DNA of 10,565 nt from Beijerinckiaceae bacterium (GTDB lineage Bacteria; Pseudomonadota; Alphaproteobacteria; Rhizobiales; Beijerinckiaceae), in NCBI GenBank assembly GCA_027346205.1, contig DAIESR010000552.1, positions 1 to 10,565 on the forward strand. Direction: 5' to 3'. Every line of letters starts with the position of its first letter. The first letter of the stretch is position 1. A model generated the notes under the pieces. It was not told the origin of the DNA. It ran no database searches and was given only the letters and a program-made list of their open reading frames with translations. This document shows, one piece after another, positions 4,125 to 10,324 of this stretch. The translations under genes and the position numbers were made by a program.

Positions 4125-6278
4125 ATGAGCAATCTTCGACGCGAGAGCGTGCCGCTCCATCGCATTCATGGCATCTCGTCACTCAACCCGCGCCAGGGTC
4201 GAGAACATAAGCGAGAACATGAGCGAGAACTCGGCGAAGAGCCCAATGATCTCGATGGTCTCTGCGCTTCGCTGCGTCGCCGTCAATTGCAGCCGCTGCT
4301 CGCTGAGGAAGATATGGGCGCTCTCTGGCTGCTCGACGGCGGCCGGCGCTTTGCTGCCTTCCGCCTGCTTCTTCAAGAAGGTGTGATCGACACGCATCAT
4401 CTCGTCGATGTCGATATCGTGACCGGCACCTCAGCAGAGAAGCGCGAGCTCGCGCTGGAGCCGAATGTCCATCGCCGCCAACTGCATCCCGTCGAGGAAT
4501 ACGAGGCTTTCGCCGCGCTCGCGGCCGATGGCTTTTCCGAGGAGACGATTGCCCGCGACTTCGGCATGGGCGCGCGGCATGTGAAGCAACGTCTCGCGCT
4601 CGGCAGATTGGCGCCCGAGATCCGCGCCGCCTGGCGGGCCGGGGAGATTGACGCGGACAAAGCCAAGGCTTTCGCCACGGCCGAGAACGAAGAGGCGCAG
4701 CGCGCGCTTTGGAAGACACTGCAAAAGCATGGCATGTTTGTCTCGCCCTATGAGATCCGCCGCCGCCTGCGCAATGATGCGCTCGAAGCCAATTCGCCGG
4801 ATGCCTTATTTCTCGGCGAAGAAGCCTATCGCGCTGCTGGCGGCAGGATCGAGGAGGACCTTTTTGAAGAGAGCGTCTCCTGGCGCGACGGCAGCCTCGC
4901 CAAGCGTCTCGCGCGCGAGAAGCTCGAAGCGGAAGGAGAGCGCATCGCCGCCGAGGAAGGCTGGGGCTTCGTGATCGTCGCGGAAGAGATGGATGGCGAG
5001 CCGCTGCATCCGAAGGCGGAGTGGATCGAAGTGCTGCCGGAGGAGCAGGCACGCTTGGATCGCGCTGACGAATGCGAGATCGTGGAGATCGATCGCGTCG
5101 CAATTCTTCGTGCCATAGGCCAAGCCGAGCGCGCCGCGCTCGGCATTGGCGTCGACCTGGACGATGACGGGCAATTGGTCGCGACTCGCGGCTTTATGCA
5201 AAAGGTCACCATCAGCAGGAATGGATCTTCCGCGCCGCTTCCGAAATCCGGCGCGGAGAGGCGAGAGGCGGCGGGCAGCTCCCCCGCCGCCTCTCTTGAG
5301 GCGACGCCTTCACGCGCACTGCGCGAAATCCTTGACGAGGCGATCGGCAAGGCCATCCCCGCATGCATCCGCGCGCGCCTCGATCTCGCCATCATGATCG
5401 CCGTCGCCGATCTCGTCGCGCCCAATAAATATTCACCGGGCAATGAGCCTCTGCGCCTCGGTAATCGTAGTCTGAGCGGCGACGGCCAATCGCCTTTTCT
5501 CGCGAGCCTGCACGGCCTTGGCCTTCAGCAATCGCTGAACATCTGCGCGGACGTGCCACTCTGCGATCTCTCCGCCACATTCGCCGAGATCATTGCCCTG
5601 AATTTTTCGCCGCGCTTTGCCGACAAGCTTTCCGATCTCACGCCCTTCGTCGCTTCGCTCGCCGCGCGCGGTGCCGGCCTTAAAGCGGCCTTCTCCGCTG
5701 CCCTCGACTATGACGCTTATTTCGCCGCCTGCGCCAAGCGCGCTATGCTGGAAGCGATCGAGGCCTGCGATGGACCTGTCGCCGCGGCCGAGGCCGAAAA
5801 GCTCAAGAAGGATGTTTGCGCGGCGCGGGCCGCGCGGCTTGCTCACGATAGGCAATGGTTGCCGGAACCGCTGGCGAGCTGGGCCACCCTCCCCATTCAT
5901 GGGGAGGGTGGCGAGCCCAGCGAGCCGGGTGGGGACAGCGAGCCAGATTTGGAAAGCGAGCCAGATTTGGAAAGCGACGAGTCTCCCGTCGATGACGACG
6001 AGCTTGCCGACATAAACGCAGCGTGTCCGCTCTTTGATCAGTTTCTCGCGCAACATTGCGCGCGCGTGGATGGCGCCCGCGCCAAGGCCTCTCTCCTCTA
6101 TGAGGCCTATGTCGATCTTTGCATGCAGGCGATGACCGAGCCAAGCGCGCCCATCATCTTCAGTCAAATGCTCGCGGCTGCCGGCTTCGAGAAGAAGAGA
6201 TTTAAGAACGGCGTCCACTATCTCGGCCTCGCCTTGCGCGAGGAGACTGTGCCTGACGATGAAAGGGCGAGCGCGTGA
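4125..6278 (+). CDS. ParB/RepB/Spo0J-like DNA-binding protein, very large (717 aa)
   Basis: ParB-type N-terminal features occur in order: a start VPLHRIHGISSLNPRQ (residues 9-24), the nucleotide-binding-type motif DGGRRFAAF (71-79), EPNVHRRQLHPVEEYEAF (112-129), and a helix-turn-helix EETIARDFGMGARHVKQRL (139-157). The remaining ~550 residues are less conserved in appearance and mostly helical, with acidic linkers. Ordinary chromosomal ParB proteins are about 300 residues, so this belongs to the large ParB-domain proteins of phages and plasmids. Neither a ParA nor parS sites are visible, so partition is unproven; a regulator or nuclease-like role is equally possible. It lies in the early operon upstream of ssb. 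Oddities: a repeat-expanded N-terminal loop (REHK/REHE/RELG, 26-37), a linker built from two palindromes (369-391), and a REP-like palindrome with SEPDLE repeats (587-617). The ribosome site is weak. Confidence 0.85.
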   Translation: MSNLRRESVPLHRIHGISSLNPRQGREHKREHERELGEEPNDLDGLCASLRRRQLQPLLAEEDMGALWLLDGGRRFAAFRLLLQEGVIDTHHLVDVDIVTGTSAEKRELALEPNVHRRQLHPVEEYEAFAALAADGFSEETIARDFGMGARHVKQRLALGRLAPEIRAAWRAGEIDADKAKAFATAENEEAQRALWKTLQKHGMFVSPYEIRRRLRNDALEANSPDALFLGEEAYRAAGGRIEEDLFEESVSWRDGSLAKRLAREKLEAEGERIAAEEGWGFVIVAEEMDGEPLHPKAEWIEVLPEEQARLDRADECEIVEIDRVAILRAIGQAERAALGIGVDLDDDGQLVATRGFMQKVTISRNGSSAPLPKSGAERREAAGSSPAASLEATPSRALREILDEAIGKAIPACIRARLDLAIMIAVADLVAPNKYSPGNEPLRLGNRSLSGDGQSPFLASLHGLGLQQSLNICADVPLCDLSATFAEIIALNFSPRFADKLSDLTPFVASLAARGAGLKAAFSAALDYDAYFAACAKRAMLEAIEACDGPVAAAEAEKLKKDVCAARAARLAHDRQWLPEPLASWATLPIHGEGGEPSEPGGDSEPDLESEPDLESDESPVDDDELADINAACPLFDQFLAQHCARVDGARAKASLLYEAYVDLCMQAMTEPSAPIIFSQMLAAAGFEKKRFKNGVHYLGLALREETVPDDERASA
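4201..4236 (+). repeat. 12-bp in-frame tandem repeat in the ParB-like gene
   Basis: GAGAACATAAGC, GAGAACATGAGC and the diverged GAGAACTCGGCG follow each other. They encode charged four-residue units (REHK, REHE, RELG) immediately after the conserved LNPRQ segment, enlarging a loop that is shorter in usual ParB proteins. Confidence 0.75.
5229..5295. repeat. Two consecutive long inverted repeats inside the ParB-like gene
   Basis: Hairpin A: TCCGCGCCG (5229-5237) pairs with CGGCGCGGA (5249-5257), loop 11. Hairpin B: GAGAGGCGGCGGG (5263-5275) pairs perfectly with CCCGCCGCCTCTC (5283-5295), loop 7. They are five bases apart and encode a low-complexity Ala/Ser/Glu linker. Such perfect stems inside a reading frame suggest an inserted palindromic element. 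Confidence 0.75.
5883..5912. repeat. REP-like 30-bp palindrome translated inside the ParB-like gene
   Basis: GCCACCCTCCCCAT, a TC centre, then ATGGGGAGGGTGGC give perfect 14-bp arms. The right flank continues GAGCCCAGCGAGCCGGGTGG (5913-5932), a sequence style typical of intergenic palindromic repeats in Rhizobiales genomes. Here it is in frame and encodes ATLPIHGEGGEPSEPGG. Confidence 0.8.
5937..5977 (+). repeat. 18-bp in-frame tandem repeat encoding SEPDLE
   Basis: AGCGAGCCAGATTTGGAA occurs at 5937-5954 and 5955-5972, followed by a partial third copy (AGCGA). It directly follows the REP-like palindrome, so the whole 5883-5977 block may have arisen from insertion plus slippage. Confidence 0.9.
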
Positions 6279-6451
6279 CTATGGATATCGAAGCCCGAAG
6301 CAACAAGCGCGTGCCTCTCAATTTGCGCGCGCTATGCCACGTTTCACCGATCGAGCGCATCAGCCGCATGATCACCGTCCATGAGCCCATGCGTCAACGG
6401 GAGGTCTTGATATCGCTTCCGCGCCTGCGCTGGTTGGAGGAGCAGCAGTGA
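6275..6451 (+). CDS. Hypothetical protein between parB-like gene and ssb (58 aa)
   Basis: The product contains MDIEARSNKRVPLNLRALCH, then IERISRMITVHEPMRQREVL and a C-terminal LPRLRWLEEQQ. It is basic, with an amphipathic helix, and I do not recognise it. GTG at 6275 is chosen because AGGG lies seven bases upstream and GTGA overlaps the previous stop; ATG at 6281 (56 aa) is the alternative. Its stop overlaps the ssb GTG start by four bases. The tight fit on both sides supports a real coupled gene, perhaps acting with SSB. Confidence 0.6.
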   Translation: MTMDIEARSNKRVPLNLRALCHVSPIERISRMITVHEPMRQREVLISLPRLRWLEEQQ

Positions 6452-6948
6452 GCAGCGTCAATAAAGTCATCCTCATCGGCCATCTCGGCCGCGATCCGGA
6501 AACACGCCGCACCGCGAATGGCGATCCGGTCGTCTCCTTCTCGATAGCGACGTCGGAGAGCTGGCGCGACAAAGCTATCGGCGAGCGCAAGGACCGCACC
6601 GAATGGCATAATGTCGTCATCTTCAATGAAGGCCTGGCGAAGATCGCCGAGCAATATTTGAAGAAGGGCTCGCGGCTCTATGTCGAGGGCAAGATGCGCC
6701 CGCGCGAATATAAAGATCGCGACGGCAATCCACGCAAGGTGACGGAGGTTGTGCTCGAGCGCTTTTCCGGCGAGCTCGTCCTGCTCGATCGTACCGAGCG
6801 GCAAGCCCCCGATCCCGACAGCTATGGCAAGACCACGACCAGGAGCACGACACCGCAAAACTCGGCCGATCTCGACGATCCGCGCCTCGGCATGGACACT
6901 AAGCCGGCGCGCACATCCGATATCATCGACGATGACATTCCATTTTGA
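6448..6948 (+). CDS. ssb: Single-stranded DNA-binding protein
   Basis: SSB binds single-stranded DNA during replication, recombination and repair and recruits partners through its C-terminal tip. The OB-fold covers about residues 1-110, opening MSSVNKVILIGHLGRDPETR, with TEWHNVVIFNEGLAKIAEQY, KKGSRLYVEGKMRPREYKD and VLERFSGELVLLD. A disordered linker leads to the acidic tip DDDIPF, the protein-interaction tail of bacterial SSBs. The length of 166 residues is normal. The start is GTG, with GGAGG about eight bases upstream, and it overlaps the preceding stop. Close similarity to a host-type SSB suggests acquisition from an alphaproteobacterium. It implies that the phage early operon supports its own DNA synthesis or recombination. 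Confidence 0.97.
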   Translation: MSSVNKVILIGHLGRDPETRRTANGDPVVSFSIATSESWRDKAIGERKDRTEWHNVVIFNEGLAKIAEQYLKKGSRLYVEGKMRPREYKDRDGNPRKVTEVVLERFSGELVLLDRTERQAPDPDSYGKTTTRSTTPQNSADLDDPRLGMDTKPARTSDIIDDDIPF

Positions 6949-6957
6949 GAGGCGAGT

Positions 6958-7203
6958 ATGACTGAGCCTATCGATTTCAGCGTTGCCAATTCGATAGTCA
7001 TGGCCCTAGAGGCCGCGGCCTATCTTCGTGATGAGGCGGACTTCAACCGATCCTGGACGGATGGTCGTCGCGGGGCGCCGTTCGGCGCCACGCCAGAATA
7101 TTTCTCGCGACGCCTTGAAATAGCCGAAGAACGTGAACGTTGGGCTGCCGCGATAGAAGCGCTGGCTGCTGAGCGCACATTGAAGGCTCGCGCCGATGGC
7201 TGA
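6958..7203 (+). CDS. Hypothetical protein (81 aa)
   Basis: The product starts MTEPIDFSVANSIVMALEAA and shows a helix pair with EEREWAAAIEAL-like composition near the end (EERERWAAAIEALAAERT). There is a central DGRRGAPFGATPEYFSRRLE segment. Family not recognised. GAGGCG precedes the ATG by about four bases, nine bases beyond the ssb stop. It ends ADG-stop within CCGATGGCTGA, so its stop lies inside the start of the next gene (8-base overlap). Confidence 0.65.
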   Translation: MTEPIDFSVANSIVMALEAAAYLRDEADFNRSWTDGRRGAPFGATPEYFSRRLEIAEERERWAAAIEALAAERTLKARADG

Positions 7204-7208
7204 CCAAC
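7193..7208 (+). repeat. Gene-junction repeat CCGATGGCTGAYCAAC, copy 1
   Basis: The sequence CCGATGGCTGACCAAC ends one gene (GCC-GAT-GGC-TGA) and begins the next (ATG-GCT-GAC-CAA). The same junction with one base changed recurs at 7599-7614, and ATGGCTGACCAAC starts the gene at 8036. Confidence 0.8.
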
Positions 7209-7609
7209 TCACCGCACATAACGCAGAAGAGCCCGCAACGCACGAAATGGCGCTCAATCGCGCCAAGGCCATTTGCGCGGCGATTAACGATCGCTGCTTC
7301 TTCAACATAGGGATCACAGAGACCGTTGGATCTCTAAAAGATCTCTCTCTTGCGGAGATGCTCGAAGCGAAGCGCATCGTTAAAAATAAGAACAGGTCCG
7401 CGGATCTAGAAAATGGAGTGAGGGCTATTTCATTGATCCCGGACGACCGCCTCATAGCCGCAGCCTATACGCTCGAACACTTCCACGCGGACGAAGAAGA
7501 GTCAGTCATTTCCGTACCACTCGGCGCGAATATTAAGGCACTTGCAGTCATCATCATCGATCGCCCTGAGACCGATAGCGACGAAAACGAGGGCAGCTCC
7601 GATGGCTGA
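7196..7609 (+). CDS. Hypothetical protein (137 aa)
   Basis: The protein begins MADQLTAHNAEEPATHEMAL and continues with NRAKAICAAINDRCFFNIGI, LSLAEMLEAKRIVKNKNRSA, LIPDDRLIAAAYTLEHFHAD and ends in an acidic tail (ETDSDENEGSSDG). No family recognised. It is likely soluble and helical. GAAGG lies nine bases before the ATG. Its first 13 bases match the starts of the next two genes, and its last bases repeat the junction at its own start, so it looks like a cassette added within a repeating module. Function unknown. Confidence 0.7.
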   Translation: MADQLTAHNAEEPATHEMALNRAKAICAAINDRCFFNIGITETVGSLKDLSLAEMLEAKRIVKNKNRSADLENGVRAISLIPDDRLIAAAYTLEHFHADEEESVISVPLGANIKALAVIIIDRPETDSDENEGSSDG

Positions 7610-7625
7610 TCAACGCAATGGTGGT
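7599..7625 (+). repeat. Junction repeat copy 2 and MADQRNGG leader
   Basis: CCGATGGCTGATCAAC (7599-7614) matches 7193-7208 at 15 of 16 bases. Its coding continuation (MADQRNGG, 7602-7625) is shared with the gene starting at 8036 (8036-8059); the two 24-base leaders differ at four bases, all third codon positions. Confidence 0.8.
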
Positions 7626-8027
7626 GCGATGAAAGCGCTCAACATCAAGCAGCCTTGGGCCTCGCTCATCGTCAATGGTTTCAAGGATGTCGAGAACCGC
7701 GACTGGAAGCCGAGAAGCCTAGGCCTCAAGTTTCGAGGCCGCGTACTCATTCATGCCGGCAAGCAGATCGACGACGAAGCGTTAGCTTATGTGCTTGCTG
7801 GTGTTCATCCCGTCACTCACAAATGGGTTGCCTTTGATGTGCAACAAGAATTTGTGACCGGCGGCATCGTTGGCGAAGCTGAGATTGTCGATGTCGTCAC
7901 CGACTCCACATCGCCGTGGTTTACTGGTCCTTATGGCCTCGTGCTTCGCAATGCGCACCCTCTTCTGTTCCGGCCGTGTAAAGGACAACTCGGCTTTTTC
8001 AATGCCGCATACCATGATGAAGGATGA
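7602..8027 (+). CDS. ASCH-domain (PUA-like fold) protein, 141 aa
   Basis: ASCH domains are PUA-related folds predicted to bind RNA; some bacterial members (YqfB type) hydrolyse N4-acetylcytidine, others are phage proteins of unknown role. The recognisable opening is ALNIKQPWASLIVNGFKDVE, followed by NRDW, FRGRVLIHAGK, a middle strand GGIVGEAEIVDVV, and a C-terminal WFTGPYGLVLRNA segment. This matches the phage ASCH pattern of A-L-S-I-x-Q-P-W then E-N-R-x-W then H-A-(G/A)-K. GAGGG lies eight bases before ATG 7602; ATG 7629 (MKALNIK) is the conventional domain start but has no good ribosome site. It overlaps the previous gene by 8 bases, and its stop lies nine bases before the DUF5131 gene, so the two are probably coexpressed. 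Confidence 0.85.
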   Translation: MADQRNGGAMKALNIKQPWASLIVNGFKDVENRDWKPRSLGLKFRGRVLIHAGKQIDDEALAYVLAGVHPVTHKWVAFDVQQEFVTGGIVGEAEIVDVVTDSTSPWFTGPYGLVLRNAHPLLFRPCKGQLGFFNAAYHDEG

Positions 8028-8035
8028 GGCATAAA

Positions 8036-9070
8036 ATGGCTGACCAACGCAACGGCGGCATCATTTGGTGCACTGAGACGTGGAACCCGATCCGGGCGCG
8101 AAACAGGAGCGGCAAGCAGGAAGGCATACTGCCGTTCGGCTGGCATTGCGAGCGCGTCTCGGAGGCCTGCCGCAACTGCTACGCCGACGCGATGAACGCC
8201 ATGCGCGGCACCGGCCTGCCCTATGCGCGCCCGTCGCGTGATGATGTTGAGATTTATCTCGACGAAAAGACGCTTTTGCAGCCGCTTCATTGGCGTAGGC
8301 CGAAGAAGATTTTCGTCTGCTCTATGACCGATCTCTTCGGAGAATGGGTGCCGGATTGGATGATCGACCGCATCTATGCGGTCACGGCGCTTTGCCCGCA
8401 GCACATTTTTCAAGCGCTGACGAAACGGCCGGAACGGATGAGGGACTATATCATCACGCGGGGCGGCGACTGGGGGACGTATCTACCGGCGGCATTAATC
8501 TCTGTTGGCCTCGGCGCCAGGCGCGGGCTCGCCGCAAAAGTATGCGTCTCATGGCCACCACCGAACGTCTGGCTCGGTGTCACCGTCGAAAATCAGAAAG
8601 CCGCCGACGAGCGCATTCCTATCCTGATTGATACGCCGGCCGCGCTGCGATGGATCAGCGCCGAGCCGCTGCTTGGGCCAATTGATTTGACGTTCTTGCG
8701 CCAGCCAAATGATGGCGGCGGCCAGTGGTGGCTTGATGCGTTGCGTAGTGATCGTGGGGGATGGTTTAGTGACGAGGCCGCCACCGATCCAATGGATGAC
8801 GAACTAGCACGATATCACATTAAAGGGCGCCTCGATTGGGTCGTCGCCGGCGGCGAAAGCGGCCCGCAAGCGCGTCCCACGCATCCTGATTGGGCATGGT
8901 CTCTGCGTGATCAATGCGCTGCGGCGGACGTGCCGTTCCTATGGAAACAATGGGGAGATTGGTCCTCTGTCAATCAACCTGAGAATGGCGCGCTCGTAAT
9001 GGAGAGCCGCCCACGCCATTGGTTTCCCGATGGCAAGGAGCACAATGCTTTTCCGGAGGTAAACACATGA
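8036..9070 (+). CDS. Phage Gp37/Gp68 family protein (DUF5131), 344 aa
   Basis: Family hallmarks: an opening IIWCTETWNPI; a cysteine triad in FGWHCERVSEACRNCYA (Cys38, Cys45, Cys48); KIFVCSMTDLFGEWVP; QALTKRPERM; NVWLGVTVENQ; ALRWISAEPLLGPIDL; WVVAGGESGPQARP; and LRDQCAAADVPFLWKQWGDW. The C-x6-C-x2-C triad near the N-terminus suggests an iron-sulfur site, and the family has been regarded as radical-SAM-like, but no substrate is known to me. Two inserts, about residues 141-176 and 223-262, separate conserved blocks. ATG 8036 has GAGG six bases upstream; ATG 8024 is in frame but its ribosome site is too close. It starts with the same MADQRNGG leader as the ASCH gene. The stop overlaps the next ATG. 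It probably acts in nucleic-acid modification or repair; inference. Confidence 0.93.
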   Translation: MADQRNGGIIWCTETWNPIRARNRSGKQEGILPFGWHCERVSEACRNCYADAMNAMRGTGLPYARPSRDDVEIYLDEKTLLQPLHWRRPKKIFVCSMTDLFGEWVPDWMIDRIYAVTALCPQHIFQALTKRPERMRDYIITRGGDWGTYLPAALISVGLGARRGLAAKVCVSWPPPNVWLGVTVENQKAADERIPILIDTPAALRWISAEPLLGPIDLTFLRQPNDGGGQWWLDALRSDRGGWFSDEAATDPMDDELARYHIKGRLDWVVAGGESGPQARPTHPDWAWSLRDQCAAADVPFLWKQWGDWSSVNQPENGALVMESRPRHWFPDGKEHNAFPEVNT

Positions 9071-9411
9071 TCCGCATCACCTTCGATCTTCTCCCCGGCG
9101 GCGACGAATTGCGATCATGTACGATCGGCATCATGGAAATCGCCAATATCCGCACCGGCCTCGACGGCTTCGCTGATTATGCCGTTGTGCTCAAAAAGAC
9201 CCCGCCATTCGCGGGCGCACTGCGCCAAGCCTGGAAGAAAGGTAAGGTCGGATGCGATGACAACATGTTGAATTCGGTCATCGCAGGCGAAGACGACGAG
9301 CTGATCACAGCGTTCGCTACCGGCCATCATCGTACACGGCGCGGTGTCTATGACTTGCTCTTCCGCGCGCTCGTAGCCTGCGGGCTAGACAAGAGAAACA
9401 TGAATCCATGA
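9067..9411 (+). CDS. Hypothetical phage protein (114 aa)
   Basis: The product starts MIRITFDLLPGGDELRSCTI and continues GIMEIANIRTGLDGFADYAV, VLKKTPPFAGALRQAWKKGK, with a C-terminal GVYDLLFRALVACGLD. The opening looks like a small beta-sheet unit and the end helical. I have the impression of a conserved Rhizobiales phage protein but cannot name a family. GGAGG precedes the ATG by seven bases. The ATG overlaps the DUF5131 stop (ATGA), indicating coupling. An in-frame upstream ATG at 9019 lies within DUF5131 and is unlikely. Confidence 0.7.
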   Translation: MIRITFDLLPGGDELRSCTIGIMEIANIRTGLDGFADYAVVLKKTPPFAGALRQAWKKGKVGCDDNMLNSVIAGEDDELITAFATGHHRTRRGVYDLLFRALVACGLDKRNMNP

Positions 9412-9497
9412 GTGACGACAAGCGCCCTGGCTCAAGAGGACTTCGGAGCAGGCGCAATGGCGCGCTGCGGGGATGGCCGCTGAATTTACGACGCTAG
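9408..9497 (+). CDS. Possible 29-residue basic peptide
   Basis: An ATGA overlap with the previous stop opens a 29-codon frame beginning MSDDKRPGSRGLRSRRNGAL and ending LNLRR. It is strongly basic. No spaced Shine-Dalgarno is seen, only possible coupling. It may be a real DNA- or RNA-binding microprotein, a decayed gene remnant, or chance. Without it, 9412-9515 would be the largest gap in this half of the operon. Confidence 0.3.
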   Translation: MSDDKRPGSRGLRSRRNGALRGWPLNLRR

Positions 9498-9515
9498 ATA
9501 AGTGGAACCTATGAG

Positions 9516-9785
9516 ATGAGCCGCCAGCGCTGTCCTCACACAAACATCGTCAATTGCCCGCTCTATGTCGCGGCTCACGATGGCGAGATATGGCGCTTTA
9601 GCTGCGCTGACGGGGAGATCGATGCTGGCGCGTGCGCGGTCGCCAGAAGCGCAAATTACCATGAGCATCTCGGGCTGCTACGCGCTCACGCTCCTCGACT
9701 CGTGGCCGAGTGCGAATGGCGGGAAAGGCTGAGCGAAGCCCGCATCCAACGCGAACACAATTGGCTCCTGCATGGAGTGCACTGA
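9516..9785 (+). CDS. Cysteine-containing hypothetical phage protein (89 aa)
   Basis: The N-terminal half has MSRQRCPHTNIVNCPLYVAA, then SCADGEIDAGAC, so cysteines at residues 6, 14, 30 and 39 and histidines at 8 and 21 could bind a metal. The C-terminal half is helical with LVAECEWRERLSEARIQREH and ends LHGVH. Family not recognised, though the CPH...NCPLY pattern looks familiar from alphaproteobacterial prophages. The ribosome site is weak (GGA ten bases upstream). The next gene begins one base after its stop. It probably is a small zinc-binding or structural adaptor; inference. Confidence 0.65.
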   Translation: MSRQRCPHTNIVNCPLYVAAHDGEIWRFSCADGEIDAGACAVARSANYHEHLGLLRAHAPRLVAECEWRERLSEARIQREHNWLLHGVH

Positions 9786-9786
9786 G

Positions 9787-10011
9787 ATGTCGTCTATCTG
9801 CTTCGAGTCAACGCTGGCCGATTTTGATCGTTTTTCCGCGATCATTCATCGTGCCGACACAAAACGCGGAAGCGACCGCGCAATAACCGTCTGCTGCTCA
9901 ATGCTCCTTGCTGTCCAGTGCTTTTTGATTGCGATGTTCGGCCGCGAGGAAGCCGCCAGGATCATGCGTGAATATGTCGAGAACGTCATCGCCAAAACGA
10001 GGCTGCAATGA
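9787..10011 (+). CDS. Hypothetical protein (74 aa)
   Basis: The product starts MSSICFESTLADFDRFSAII, has a hydrophobic Cys-rich stretch (ITVCCSMLLAVQCFLIAMFG) and ends with an amphipathic helix (EEAARIMREYVENVIAKTRL). The hydrophobic stretch could be a membrane segment or a buried helix. ATG 9787 has GGAG nine bases upstream; ATG 9772 extends it by five residues into the previous gene without a ribosome site. The stop overlaps the next ATG. Family not recognised. Confidence 0.65.
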   Translation: MSSICFESTLADFDRFSAIIHRADTKRGSDRAITVCCSMLLAVQCFLIAMFGREEAARIMREYVENVIAKTRLQ

Positions 10012-10208
10012 CGAACATCACCGGCCGCGACAAGCTCCGCGAAGCCGAGCGCGAAGTGCAGCAACGCGAGCGCGTTTACGCGCGTCTGGTCGAAAACGGC
10101 AAGCTCACTCGCCAGAAGGCCGATCGGCAGATCGCGATTATGGAAGCGATCGCTGCAGATTATCGCAGGCAAGCGGTCGAAGAAGAGCAAAAGGGAATGC
10201 TGCTATGA
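10008..10208 (+). CDS. Short coiled-coil phage protein (66 aa)
   Basis: Almost the whole product is one charged helical hairpin: KLREAEREVQQRERVYARLV, then NGKLTRQKADRQIAIMEAIA and ADYRRQAVEEEQ. I believe similar short proteins (R-E-x-x-x-R-x-x-V-Y-x-R-L-V then A-D-x-x-I-x-I-M-E-A-I) are common in alphaproteobacterial prophages near the integrase, but I know of no function. ATGA overlaps at both ends show it is coupled within the operon. Confidence 0.75.
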   Translation: MTNITGRDKLREAEREVQQRERVYARLVENGKLTRQKADRQIAIMEAIAADYRRQAVEEEQKGMLL

Positions 10209-10324
10209 CTATCTCACCCTCTCCGCTCGCATGGCCCGATGGCGTCCAACGTACTATTCCGATGCGCTGCATGCAGTCGCTCTTTCGTATCGCCAACCGG
10301 CCGACCTGCGAGGCCACCCCATGA
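10205..10324 (+). CDS. 39-residue protein coupled to excisionase-like gene
   Basis: The frame begins MTISPSPLAWPDGVQRTIPM, is rich in Pro, Arg and Cys and has no recognisable domain. Both its start and its stop form ATGA overlaps with neighbours, and it fills the whole space between them, which is why it is called despite its size. It may serve mainly to carry ribosomes to the excisionase-like gene. Confidence 0.5.
   Translation: MTISPSPLAWPDGVQRTIPMRCMQSLFRIANRPTCEATP

Noticed and set aside
4183..5103. 306-codon leftward open frame opposite the ParB-like gene
   Set aside because: Its product is dominated by Arg, Pro, Ser and Ala with no domain pattern, the usual antisense shadow of a GC-rich gene; the rightward frame has clear ParB motifs.
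5433..6218. 261-codon leftward open frame opposite the ParB-like gene
   Set aside because: It is the antisense of the C-terminal part of the ParB-like gene, with no ribosome site context or operon fit. The duplicated segment in it only mirrors the SEPDLE repeat.
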